Of a stretch of 64,000 nucleotides of DNA, positions 40,762-49,160 are shown piece by piece. Source of the stretch: an uncultured Collinsella sp. (GTDB taxonomy: Bacteria > Actinomycetota > Coriobacteriia > Coriobacteriales > Coriobacteriaceae). Every line of letters starts with the position of its first letter. Positions within the stretch are counted from its first letter, which is position 1. The translations under genes were made by a program, and so were the position numbers. The DNA lies in the NCBI GenBank assembly GCA_958348225.1, contig CATVYG010000003.1, positions 15,412 to 79,411 of the forward strand, read 5' to 3'. Under the pieces are notes generated by a model. It did not search any database. It had not been told where the DNA came from and worked only from the letters and a program-made list of their open reading frames with translations.

Positions 40762-40911
40762 CGGCACGCATACACGCACTCCATTTCCGACTGCAGGCTT
40801 AGCTCAACCTACGGTCGGATTGTGTGTGAAGACCAGCCATAGTTTTAAACGCCTGCGGCTGGGCGAGTAGATAGTAGGGAAGTAGTTTGAGCGCTACCGA
40901 AAGGAAGAACG

Positions 40912-41025
40912 ATGAAGGTACGTCCTTCGGTCAAGAAGATGTGCGATAAGTGCAAAATCATTAGGCGCCATGGCAAGGTCCTCGTCATTTGCGAGAACCC
41001 CCGTCATAAGCAGCGTCAGGGTTAA
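40912..41025 (+). CDS. rpmJ: 50S ribosomal protein L36, zinc-binding type
   Basis: 37 aa, MKVRPSVKKMCDKCKIIRRH with the C-terminal CENPRHKQRQG; Cys residues and His form the zinc site. ATG after GAAAGGAAG. The 150-bp gap before it holds nothing clear. Confidence 0.97.
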   Translation: MKVRPSVKKMCDKCKIIRRHGKVLVICENPRHKQRQG

Positions 41026-41039
41026 GAGAGGAGACTACG

Positions 41040-41414
41040 TTGGCCCGTATTAATGGTGTCGACCTCCCGCGTGAGAAGCGCGTTGAGATCGGTCTGACCT
41101 ACATTTACGGCATCGGCCGCACCACTGCGACGAAGATTTGCGTCGAGTGCAACGTTAACGTGGATACGCGCGTTAAGGACCTCACCGAGGATGAGGTTAA
41201 CGCCATCCGCGATTATATCGACAAGAACCAGATCATGGTTGAGGGCGACCTCCGCCGTGAGCGCAACCAGAACGTCAAGCGCCTTATGGACATCGGCTGC
41301 AACCGCGGCCTTCGTCACCGCAAGGGCCTCCCGGTCCGCGGCCAGCGCACCCACACTAACGCTCGTACCCGCAAGGGCCCGAAGCGTCAGATCGGTGCTA
41401 AGAAGAAGAAATAA
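41040..41414 (+). CDS. rpsM: 30S ribosomal protein S13
   Basis: 124 aa, ARINGVDLPREKRVEIGLTY and GLPVRGQRTHTNARTRKGP. TTG start after GAGAGGAG, 14 bp from rpmJ. It contacts the A-site finger and 5S/L5 bridge. Confidence 0.97.
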   Translation: MARINGVDLPREKRVEIGLTYIYGIGRTTATKICVECNVNVDTRVKDLTEDEVNAIRDYIDKNQIMVEGDLRRERNQNVKRLMDIGCNRGLRHRKGLPVRGQRTHTNARTRKGPKRQIGAKKKK

Positions 41415-41428
41415 GGAGCGCTAGATAG

Positions 41429-41833
41429 ATGGCTACTGCTAAGAAGAACGTTCGCGCTGCCCGTCTGAAGCGCGCGGACCGTAAGAACATTTCCGTGGGC
41501 CAGGCTCACATTCGTTCTACGTTCAACAACACGATCGTTTCGATCACCGATCCCCAGGGCAACGTCATTTCCTGGAAGTCGGCTGGCCAGGTGGGCTTCA
41601 AGGGCTCCCGTAAGTCCACGCCGTTCGCTGCCCAGATGGCTGCCGAGGCTGCTGCCAAGCAGGCCATGGAGCACGGTATGAAGAAGGTTTCCGTCTTCGT
41701 CAAGGGCCCCGGCTCCGGTCGTGAGACCGCCATCCGCTCCCTCCAGGCTGCTGGCCTCGAGGTCTCGAGCATCCAGGACAAGACCCCCATTCCGCACAAC
41801 GGCTGCCGCCCCAAGAAGCGTCGCCGCGTGTAA
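41429..41833 (+). CDS. rpsK: 30S ribosomal protein S11
   Basis: 134 aa with IRSTFNNTIVSITDPQGN and the C-terminal DKTPIPHNGCRPKKRRRV. Located on the subunit platform. Confidence 0.98.
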   Translation: MATAKKNVRAARLKRADRKNISVGQAHIRSTFNNTIVSITDPQGNVISWKSAGQVGFKGSRKSTPFAAQMAAEAAAKQAMEHGMKKVSVFVKGPGSGRETAIRSLQAAGLEVSSIQDKTPIPHNGCRPKKRRRV

Positions 41834-41852
41834 CTGAAAGGATCGTATCAAT

Positions 41853-42449
41853 ATGGCAATCGACAGGACTCCTGTTCTTAAGCGCTGCCGTCAGCTCGGG
41901 ATCGATCCCGCTGAGCTCGGTTACAGCAGCAAGAAGGAATCTATCCGTCAGCCCAAGCGCCGTCGCAAGGAATCTGAGTACGGCATGCAGCTGCGCGAGA
42001 AGCAGAAGGTTAAGTTCATCTATGGCGTTCTGGAGAAGCAGTTCCACGGCTACTTCAACAAGGCCCGTAAGATGAACGGCGTCACCGGTGAGAACCTCAT
42101 GATCATCCTTGAGTCTCGCCTCGACAACGTCGTCTTCCGTCTTGGCTTCGCCCGCACCCGCAAAGAGGCTCGTCAGTCCGTCCGTCACGGTCACTTCACC
42201 GTGAACGGCAAGCGCGTGGACATCCCGTCCTACCGCGTCAAGGCCGGCGACGTCGTCGCTGTCGGCGAGAAGTTCCGTGACCTCCTCCCCATCAAGGAGG
42301 CCCTGATTTCCTCCGAGCGCTTTGAGGTCCCTGGCTGGCTCGAGGTCGATATCGAGAAGCTGTCTGGTAACGTGCTCGCTCTGCCGACGCGTGAGCAGAT
42401 CAGCGGTGATATCAACGAGCAGCTCATCGTCGAGCTCTACTCTAAGTAG
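41853..42449 (+). CDS. rpsD: 30S ribosomal protein S4
   Basis: 198 aa. N-terminal part without the zinc Cys pairs found in some S4 proteins. S4 RNA-binding fold LDNVVFRLGFARTRKEARQSVRHGHFTVNG near residue 90-120. An early-assembly protein. Confidence 0.97.
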   Translation: MAIDRTPVLKRCRQLGIDPAELGYSSKKESIRQPKRRRKESEYGMQLREKQKVKFIYGVLEKQFHGYFNKARKMNGVTGENLMIILESRLDNVVFRLGFARTRKEARQSVRHGHFTVNGKRVDIPSYRVKAGDVVAVGEKFRDLLPIKEALISSERFEVPGWLEVDIEKLSGNVLALPTREQISGDINEQLIVELYSK

Positions 42450-42481
42450 TCCATCCGGGCTGCTGAGGCTGGAGGTAATAC

Positions 42482-43423
42482 ATGTCAGAATTCATTAGGC
42501 CTCAGGTTCAGGTCGAAGAGATCAACGAGACGTCTGCTCGTGTCTCCGTCGAGCCGCTCGAGCGTGGCTACGGCGATACGCTGGGTAACTCCCTTCGTCG
42601 CGTTCTTCTGTCCTCGCTCGAGGGTGCCGCCGTCGAGGCTATTCAGATCGATGGTGCGCAGCACGAGTTCATGACCATCCCTAACATGGTCGAGGATGTC
42701 ACCGACATCGTCCTGAATGTCAAGGGTCTTGTCTTCAGGGCTCTCGGCACGACCGACGAGGCGACCGCCACCATCTCGGTTGACGGCCCCTGCGAGGTCA
42801 CCGGTGCGGACTTCTTTATTCCGTCCGAGTTTGAGCTGGTCAACCCCGAGCAGCACATCGCTACGCTCACCGAGGGTGGCCATCTCACCATGAGCATGCG
42901 CATCGGCTATGGCCGCGGCTATGTTTCTGGCGAGGCCAACAAGCGCGACAACGATCCCATCGGTGTAATCCACGTCGACTCGCTGTACTCGCCGGTTTCC
43001 CGTTGCGCCAAGCTCGTTGAGGCTTGCCGTGTCGGTCAGCACACCGACTACGACCGCCTTGTCCTCGAGATCGAGACCAACGGCTCCATCGCCCCGCGCG
43101 ACGCCGTGGTCCAGGCTGCCAATATCATCAACCAGCATATGGCCGCCTTTATGAACCTTGCCGAGACCCCCGAGGTCGAGGAGGAGGCTTCGATCTTCGC
43201 TCCCGAGGTCACCAACGACAACGCCGAGCTGGACAAGCAGATCGAGGATTTGGACCTTTCCGTCCGTTCCTACAACTGCCTTAAGCGCGCCAGCATTCAC
43301 TCGGTCCGTCAGCTCGTTGAGTTCTCGGAGAACGATCTGCTCAACATCCGTAACTTCGGTGTTAAGTCGATCGAGGAAGTGAAGGACAAGCTTGAGTCCA
43401 TGGGCCTGAGCCTGAAGGCTTAA
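42482..43423 (+). CDS. rpoA: RNA polymerase alpha subunit
   Basis: 313 aa. N-terminal assembly domain (LERGYGDTLGNSLRRVLLSSLEG) and C-terminal DNA/activator-binding domain (NCLKRASIHSVRQLVEFSENDLLNIRNFG). Full length. Ribosome site GGAGGT before the ATG. Confidence 0.98.
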   Translation: MSEFIRPQVQVEEINETSARVSVEPLERGYGDTLGNSLRRVLLSSLEGAAVEAIQIDGAQHEFMTIPNMVEDVTDIVLNVKGLVFRALGTTDEATATISVDGPCEVTGADFFIPSEFELVNPEQHIATLTEGGHLTMSMRIGYGRGYVSGEANKRDNDPIGVIHVDSLYSPVSRCAKLVEACRVGQHTDYDRLVLEIETNGSIAPRDAVVQAANIINQHMAAFMNLAETPEVEEEASIFAPEVTNDNAELDKQIEDLDLSVRSYNCLKRASIHSVRQLVEFSENDLLNIRNFGVKSIEEVKDKLESMGLSLKA

Positions 43424-43453
43424 TGCTTCGCATATTTGAGGAGAAACTAGACC

Positions 43454-43921
43454 ATGCGTCACAACGTTAAGAAGGGCCTGAAGCTCGGCACCGATGCGAG
43501 CCACACCAAGGCCATGAAGAAGAGCCTTGCTAAGGCCCTCTTCGAGAACGACCGCATCAAGACCACCGAGACCCGCGCTAAGGCGCTGCGTTCGGTCGTC
43601 GATCCGATCATCACCTGGGCCAAGAAGGGCGACTTGCACTCTCGTCGTCTGGCTATCGCCAAGCTCGGTGATAAGCAGCTCGTTGCCGAGATCTTCGACA
43701 AGGCTGCTCAGGGTATGTGGCAGGACCGCAACGGCGGTTACACCCGCATCATGAAGCTCGGCAACCGTAAGGGCGACAACGCTCCCATCGTTATCATGGA
43801 GCTCGTCACCGAGCCTTGCACGCCTAAGGCCAAGAAGGCTGCTCCGGCCCCTAAGAAGGCCGCTGCTCCCAAGAAGGTCGAGGCTGTCGAGGAGGCTCCT
43901 GCTGAGGAGACCGCTGAGTAG
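43454..43921 (+). CDS. rplQ: 50S ribosomal protein L17 with Lys/Ala/Pro-rich tail
   Basis: 155 aa. The conserved core covers residues 1-118 (MRHNVKKGLKLGTDASH, ETRAKALRSVVDPIITWAK). About 35 residues of KKAAPAPKKAAAPKK and acidic EEAPAEETAE follow, an extension common in Actinobacteria. Last ribosomal gene of the run, closed by a strong terminator. Confidence 0.97.
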   Translation: MRHNVKKGLKLGTDASHTKAMKKSLAKALFENDRIKTTETRAKALRSVVDPIITWAKKGDLHSRRLAIAKLGDKQLVAEIFDKAAQGMWQDRNGGYTRIMKLGNRKGDNAPIVIMELVTEPCTPKAKKAAPAPKKAAAPKKVEAVEEAPAEETAE

Positions 43922-43947
43922 ACATTCCGTCTGCATAGGCTATATTC

Positions 43948-43978
43948 GAGGGGTACGTTCGCGTACCCCTCTTTTTTT
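43948..43978 (+). terminator. Terminator of the spc/alpha ribosomal operon
   Basis: GAGGGGTACG / CGTACCCCTC perfect 10-bp stem with a UUCG tetraloop and seven Ts. One of the clearest terminators in the window. Confidence 0.95.
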
Positions 43979-44013
43979 GTCGCGATACCGTTACTTGTTT
44001 GTTGGGAGCGCCC

Positions 44014-44838
44014 ATGACTGCGCCGTCTGATTTCAATTCGATTTCCGAGCTTGACGCCACGCTCGTATTTCGCGTGGCCTATGATGGCTCGTCGTATAGC
44101 GGATTTGCCGAGCAGCCGGGACAGACGACGGTTGCGGGTGAGCTGCGTCGAGCCATCGAGACGCTGCTTCGCCGTCCGATCGATCTGACGTGCGCAGGTC
44201 GTACCGATGCCGGCGTGCATGCCGTGGCTCAGTACATCAGCGTGCCCGTAACGGACGCTGAGCTCGCCCTTACGCGCCGTAGGTGGCTGCGGGCTATGGA
44301 TGCCCTGCTGCCTAAAGATATCGCCATAAACGAGGTCTACAGGGCCCGTAAGGGCTTTTCTGCACGCTTTGACGCGCGTTCCCGTACGTATACGTACCGT
44401 ATTGCCGATCGCGATGCGCGCCCCGTGCTGTCCCGTGGTGCCGTGTGGTGGCATCGCTATCCCTTGGACGTCGAGGCCATGTCTGCGGCCTGTCCCGCGC
44501 TTTTGGGTGAGCAGGACTTTAAGAGCTTTTGCAAGGTCGCCTCTGCCGTGGGCAAGCCTACACACCGCTGCGTGATGCGGGCCGAGTTTGGCCATGAGGT
44601 GGCCTTTGGCGAGGATATCCTGACGTTTACCATTGAGGGCAACGCATTTTTGCATTCGATGGTCCGCACGATCGTGGGCACGCTTGTCGAGATTGGCATG
44701 CATCGCCGCGAACCCGAGTGGATGCGCGAGGTCATCGACGCTTGCGACCGTACCGCTGCGGGCCCCACGGCTCCTGCCTGCGGCCTTACGTTTATGGGCG
44801 TGGATTACGATCCCGCCGAGCTTGTCGTGCTCGACTAG
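44014..44838 (+). CDS. truA: tRNA pseudouridine(38-40) synthase TruA
   Basis: 274 aa. The catalytic Asp is Asp65 in CAGRTDAGVHA; FRVAYDGSSYSGFAEQPG is near the N-terminus and GNAFLHSMVRTIVGTLVEIG near the C-terminus. It modifies the tRNA anticodon stem. ATG at 44014 after GGGAG; an in-frame TTG five codons earlier was rejected. It lies after the terminator of the ribosomal operon, as in many genomes. Confidence 0.95.
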   Translation: MTAPSDFNSISELDATLVFRVAYDGSSYSGFAEQPGQTTVAGELRRAIETLLRRPIDLTCAGRTDAGVHAVAQYISVPVTDAELALTRRRWLRAMDALLPKDIAINEVYRARKGFSARFDARSRTYTYRIADRDARPVLSRGAVWWHRYPLDVEAMSAACPALLGEQDFKSFCKVASAVGKPTHRCVMRAEFGHEVAFGEDILTFTIEGNAFLHSMVRTIVGTLVEIGMHRREPEWMREVIDACDRTAAGPTAPACGLTFMGVDYDPAELVVLD

Positions 44839-44999
44839 GGGAGGGCTCGACGCGTCGTGCGTCGACGCCTGTCATCTGTGGGCTGCACGTGTGCAACATC
44901 TGTTCTTGGCGTGCAATACAACCGGTGTCTCATTGCTTTTATTGCCGGGGTGTACCATGAACCACGATTTGATTCATTGCTGTCGAGAGGACGGATAAC

Positions 45000-46040
45000 T
45001 TGGTTCGACGTGGCTCGCATCCGCGACTTTCGGTGATCCTTGTGGTAGAAGGTTCGCCCAGCTATGCGATGCGTGCGCTCGAGAGTATCCAGAACCAAGA
45101 CCTCTACGATTTGCAGATTGTCGTTGTCTGCCGCGATGCTGCGCCCGGTGTGCGCCATTCGCTTCAAGTTGCTGCCGACAGGGACATCCATATTGATTTG
45201 ATTGACGTCGAGGATGCGAAGCGCGGTGCTTGTCTTCATGCCGGTTTTGCTGCATCGCGTGGCTCTCAAATCATCGCTATGAACGCCGATGAGTGGTTTG
45301 CTCCGCAGACCCTTTCCAAGATGGTCGATATCGCGTGCGATACAGCGGCAGACATGGTGTTCCCCACGGTGTCGCTCGACCGTTATGATGCACATCGAGA
45401 GCGCCATTCGCGCGTCTTGGATGCTACTCATATTTCCATTGATAGCAAATCTTCTATGGTGACTGGGCTGCCCCAGTTGATTTTGGGCGGCCTAGTCGCT
45501 CAGACCTCTGGCGTGATGTATAGCCGTCCGCTGTTTGAGGCATGCCTGTCGCGCGGCAAGGCGTACCGTACGGTTGAGTTTATGGCTTATGCGCTCTCGC
45601 AGGCACGATTCGTGTCCGGCTGCGGCGACGCTTGTTTCCACGCGGTGGCACCTAAGCTTACAGATGCCTTTGATCCCACCATGTATGCCAGGATATCCGA
45701 TGACACTCGAGCGCTCGACGAGCTTACGGACTCACTCTCGGAAGCAGATAGCGGTGGTCGGCTCAAGCTGGCAAGCCAAAAGTTCTACTTTGCCGGACTG
45801 GTCGCCTGCATCGAGAATTTGTGTCTGAGCCCGCATGGAGTGTCGTCAATCGAGCGTTCCGCCCGCATGCGTGATATGCTCGAGGCGCCTCGAACCCGTC
45901 AGATGGTCGCCGCGCTCAAGGACAACCATCGGGGACTCGGTCTGTTGTTTGGGCCGATCGCCAGCGCCAAGCCCGCGCGCTGCGTGATGTGTACGCATCT
46001 GGCAGCTTTTCTTAACCGGACGGGCGCAAAAACCGCCTAA
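45000..46040 (+). CDS. Glycosyltransferase family 2-like protein
   Basis: 346 aa. The N-terminal GT-A fold pattern is LSVILVVEGSPSYAMRALESIQNQ, DLQIVVVCRDA, GACLHAGFAASRGSQIIAMNADEWF. The last Asp-containing motif (NADEW) stands where GT2 enzymes have the metal-binding DxD. The C-terminal 150 residues match no motif I know. Starts with TTG at 45000 after GAGAGG, preceded by a 161-bp gap with no recognised signal. Acceptor and sugar unknown; a teichoic-acid or cell-envelope role is possible. Confidence 0.7.
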   Translation: MVRRGSHPRLSVILVVEGSPSYAMRALESIQNQDLYDLQIVVVCRDAAPGVRHSLQVAADRDIHIDLIDVEDAKRGACLHAGFAASRGSQIIAMNADEWFAPQTLSKMVDIACDTAADMVFPTVSLDRYDAHRERHSRVLDATHISIDSKSSMVTGLPQLILGGLVAQTSGVMYSRPLFEACLSRGKAYRTVEFMAYALSQARFVSGCGDACFHAVAPKLTDAFDPTMYARISDDTRALDELTDSLSEADSGGRLKLASQKFYFAGLVACIENLCLSPHGVSSIERSARMRDMLEAPRTRQMVAALKDNHRGLGLLFGPIASAKPARCVMCTHLAAFLNRTGAKTA

Positions 46041-46046
46041 ACGGCT

Positions 46047-46084
46047 CATTTCGAAACAAATTTGCATAGAATTGTTTCGAAATG
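46047..46084. promoter_or_regulatory. 13-bp perfect inverted repeat upstream of argR
   Basis: CATTTCGAAACAA (46047-46059) and TTGTTTCGAAATG (46072-46084), spacer 12 bp, each arm containing TTTCGAAA. It lies 89 bp before argR and 7 bp after the glycosyltransferase stop. Operator or terminator without T run. Confidence 0.6.
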
Positions 46085-46124
46085 CGTTCTTATACACAAA
46101 AGCCTTCAAATAGCGTTAAACTAT

Positions 46125-46139
46125 TCAATCACTGATTGA
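46125..46139. promoter_or_regulatory. argR: 15-bp palindrome before argR
   Basis: TCAATCA-C-TGATTGA, 34 bp before the argR ATG. It could be an autoregulatory ArgR site, although it does not closely follow the classical ARG box. Confidence 0.4.
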
Positions 46140-46172
46140 TTGTCTCCGCCATCTTTTGGAGAGAGGGTTTGT

Positions 46173-46610
46173 ATGGCTAAAAAACGCAATGGGCGCCAGG
46201 ATGCCATTAGAGATATTGTGCGTAATAAGGACGTCCGCACGCAGCGCGTGCTGGTCGATGAGCTCCGCGCTATGGGCTTTGATTGCACGCAGGCGACTGT
46301 CTCTCGCGATATTGCCGATATGGGGCTGCGTAAGCTCCCTGAGGGCATCTATGTTCTGGCAGAAGACCTGCACCTGCAGCGTATGGTTTCCGAGCTCGTA
46401 ACGGGCGTTCTGCGCACCGATAATCTGGTTATGATCAAGGCTCAGCCTGGTACGGCTTCCGGCATCGCCGCCGCTGTTGATGCGGCAGAGCTGCCCGATG
46501 TGCTTGGCTCGCTTGCCGGCAACGATACGATTTTGGTTATTGCCCAGACGGCCGAGGACGGCGAGCGTCTTGAGGCGCTGATCAATAAGCTGAGCAATTC
46601 TCGCAAGTAG
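46173..46610 (+). CDS. argR: Arginine repressor ArgR
   Basis: 145 aa, usual length. N-terminal winged helix (RVLVDELRAMGFDCTQATVSRDIADMGLRKL) and C-terminal arginine-binding hexamer domain (GTASGIAAAVDAAELPDVLGSLAGNDTILV). It represses arginine biosynthesis and may activate catabolism. ATG at 46173 after GAGAGG; an in-frame upstream reading from 46140 has no ribosome site. No arg biosynthesis genes are in the window. Confidence 0.93.
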   Translation: MAKKRNGRQDAIRDIVRNKDVRTQRVLVDELRAMGFDCTQATVSRDIADMGLRKLPEGIYVLAEDLHLQRMVSELVTGVLRTDNLVMIKAQPGTASGIAAAVDAAELPDVLGSLAGNDTILVIAQTAEDGERLEALINKLSNSRK

Positions 46611-46660
46611 GCGTGCGGGTCGTGCGCTCGGCACTGTGCGCGCTGACATAGTGGCTTGTA

Positions 46661-46696
46661 AAGGGTATCGACGTTGGTCGGTACCCCCTTTTTTGT
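46661..46696 (+). terminator. Terminator after argR
   Basis: GGGTATCGAC paired with GTCGGTACCC around GTTG, followed by CCCTTTTTT. Confidence 0.8.
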
Positions 46697-46735
46697 CTGC
46701 CGGTATAAAGACCGCCCATCAGGTCGCTTTAAACT

Positions 46736-46777
46736 AAAAAGGCCCCCGAGCAGTTTAATAAGCTGCTCGGGGGCCTT
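46736..46777 (-). terminator. Terminator after the PBP gene
   Basis: GGCCCCCGAGCAG (46741-46753) pairs with CTGCTCGGGGGCC (46763-46775); AAAAA on the left gives the T run for the reverse strand. Confidence 0.88.
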
Positions 46778-46799
46778 GTTGCTTATGGCCGGATGATTT

Positions 46800-48998
46800 C
46801 TAGCCGACCGTATCGTCAGGCGTGGGCGAGGGGTCGGGAGTGGGCGTAGGCGTGGGCGTGGGCGTGCCGCCATCGCCGCCGGTCGAACCACCAGTGGAAC
46901 CGCCCGTCGAGCCACCGGTCGTACCGGTGCCGCCGGTGGTGTCGCCGCCCGTAGTCTCGGTGGTCGTGGTCGTCGTGGTAGTCGTCGTGGTGGTTTCCTC
47001 TTCGTCCTCGTTCTCGTCCTTGTCGTCGATCTCCGTCTTCTTGGTGTTGTTGGTGCCGTAGAACTTCCAGACGCTGTTGTTCTTGTAGGTGGGCGCCGTT
47101 CCGGTCGCAAACTCCTCGCGCTCGGTACCGGTCAGAACGGTGTTCATAAACCGCTTAAAGACAGGCAGGTTGGTGCTGTCGCCCAGCAGGTCCGTGCCGT
47201 ATTTTTGGATGGGGATCTCACCTGCGGAATAGCCGGTCCACAGGGCGCACGCCAGCTGCGGGGTATAGCCGCAGAACCACAGGTTGGTGGTGTTGTCGGT
47301 GGTGCCCGTTTTGCCGGCATAGGGCTGGTTGACGCTCAGGGCGCCAGCAGCACCCGTACCGCCGCCCTGCATGACGCCGGACAGAACATCGGTGACCGCG
47401 GCGGCCTCGCCCTCGGTAAGCACCTGTGAGGGATTGTCCGTGTGCTGGTACAGCACCGAACCGGTACGAGAGTCAATCTCGGTGATGGCGATCGGCTGGC
47501 GATAGTAGCCGCCGTTGGCAAACGTCGCGTAGGCGGCGGCCATCTCGAGCGGCGAGATCGAGCCGGTGCCGAGCGTCATGACGGGAACGTCCTCGATGTT
47601 GTCCTTGGCGGGATCGATGCCGAGCTTTTTGACGAGCGAGATGATCTTGCTGTTGCCGACGGCTTCTGCCACCTGGATGTAGCCGGTGTTGGAGGAGTAT
47701 GCCGTTGCCTGCTTAAGCGTGATGTTGCCATAGCTATGGTTGGCGTAGTTTTGGACCTCGGTCGTGGTGCCCTTGGCCTTGAGCGGCGAGTTGCAGTTGA
47801 GGGTGACGTTGGGGTTCATGCCGTTTTGGATGGCAGTTGCCAGCGTAAAGGCCTTAAAGGTGGAGCCGACGGGACGCTTGGCCGTGGCATGGTTTACGTG
47901 GTTCTCGTCGGCGTTGTAGTCGTAGCCGCCCACCATGCACTTGATGTAGCCGGTCTTGGGGTCGACGACGACCATGCCCATGTCCAGGCCGTCGAGCGAG
48001 AGCGTGTCGAGCTGCTCGCGGACGGCATTTTCTGCCACCTGCTGCATCGTGGGGTCGATGGTGGTCTTGACGGTCAGACCGCCCTTAAAGAGCACGTCGG
48101 TCGAGAACTCCTGCTCCAGCAGCTGCTTAACATAGGCGACAAAGTAGGGCTGCGAGTATACGTCTACGCCGCTGCCCGAAATCTCGGTCACGTTGAGGGT
48201 GATGGGCTCGGCCTGCGCGGCATCGTGTTCCTCCTGGGTGATGTGGCCCAGGCGCAGCATGTTGTCGAGGACCTTGTTGCGGCGAGACAGTGCCAGGTCG
48301 GGATTGACCGTGGGGTCGTACTGCGAAGGCGAGTTGGGAAGGCCGATGAGCAGCGCGGCTTCGCTCAGGGTGAGGTCGGCGGCGCTCTTGGACAGATAGG
48401 TCTCGGCTGCGGCCTCGATGCCGTAGGCGCCGTGACCGTAATAGATGGTGTTGAGGTACATCATGAGGATCTCGTCTTTGGAGTACATGTCCTCCATCTT
48501 GACGGCGATGTAGGCCTCGCGCACCTTACGCTCGATGGTCGAGTCGAACTGCTCCTCCTGCAGGATGGTGTTGCGCACCAGCTGCTGGGTGATAGTCGAG
48601 GCGCCTTCGTGCCCGCCGCCGAGGGTTGCCACCGCAGCACGCGCGATACCCCACAGGTCGATACCGCCGTGCTCGTAGAAGCGCTCGTCCTCGACGTCAA
48701 CGGTGCCCTGCAGCACGTAGGGGGAGACCTCGTCCTTGGTGATGGACTTGCGGTTTTGCGTGTAGAAGCTCGCGATCTTGTTGCCGTTGCAGTCGACGAT
48801 CTCGGTGGGCTCGCTCACCAGATACGCGTTGGCGTCGGTGTAGTCGGGCAGATCGGACAGCCAGCGGTTGACGTTGCCGACCATGCCGATGCCAAATGCC
48901 ACGCCCGCGATAAGCAAAAAGCCCAAAAACGAGAGCAGGATTATGGGCAGGGCATGCGTCTTTGAACGGCTGCGTCCCTGTCGTTGGCGAGGACCCAT
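46800..48998 (-). CDS. Class A penicillin-binding protein (transglycosylase/transpeptidase)
   Basis: 732 aa, bifunctional peptidoglycan synthase. Membrane anchor at about 16-41. GT51 motifs are VEDERFYEHGGID and GASTITQQLVRN, then RKVREAYIAVKME and YYGHGAYGIEAA. Transpeptidase motifs are GSTFKAF (active Ser and Lys), SSNTG and GKTGTT. The C-terminal 80 residues are low-complexity: acidic EDEEE, a run of Thr, GGSTGGST repeats and PTPTPTP. This tail is probably an unstructured, wall-exposed extension. ATG at 48998 follows GGAGG; a longer reading upstream is not supported. Confidence 0.92.
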   Translation of the reverse strand: MGPRQRQGRSRSKTHALPIILLSFLGFLLIAGVAFGIGMVGNVNRWLSDLPDYTDANAYLVSEPTEIVDCNGNKIASFYTQNRKSITKDEVSPYVLQGTVDVEDERFYEHGGIDLWGIARAAVATLGGGHEGASTITQQLVRNTILQEEQFDSTIERKVREAYIAVKMEDMYSKDEILMMYLNTIYYGHGAYGIEAAAETYLSKSAADLTLSEAALLIGLPNSPSQYDPTVNPDLALSRRNKVLDNMLRLGHITQEEHDAAQAEPITLNVTEISGSGVDVYSQPYFVAYVKQLLEQEFSTDVLFKGGLTVKTTIDPTMQQVAENAVREQLDTLSLDGLDMGMVVVDPKTGYIKCMVGGYDYNADENHVNHATAKRPVGSTFKAFTLATAIQNGMNPNVTLNCNSPLKAKGTTTEVQNYANHSYGNITLKQATAYSSNTGYIQVAEAVGNSKIISLVKKLGIDPAKDNIEDVPVMTLGTGSISPLEMAAAYATFANGGYYRQPIAITEIDSRTGSVLYQHTDNPSQVLTEGEAAAVTDVLSGVMQGGGTGAAGALSVNQPYAGKTGTTDNTTNLWFCGYTPQLACALWTGYSAGEIPIQKYGTDLLGDSTNLPVFKRFMNTVLTGTEREEFATGTAPTYKNNSVWKFYGTNNTKKTEIDDKDENEDEEETTTTTTTTTTTTETTGGDTTGGTGTTGGSTGGSTGGSTGGDGGTPTPTPTPTPDPSPTPDDTVG

Positions 48999-49160
48999 AT
49001 ATTGACCTCCAGGTATGTCGTGCCGGACGGCGGATGTGTCGTCGGGGCAGGATGGACATAAGTTATTACACGATAAACCAAACGGGGCGCGCGAGGCCTC
49101 GTGTATGCTGGAAGACGGCATTTTTCAGAGTGAATGCATACCTTGGTAAGGAGTTTGCCG

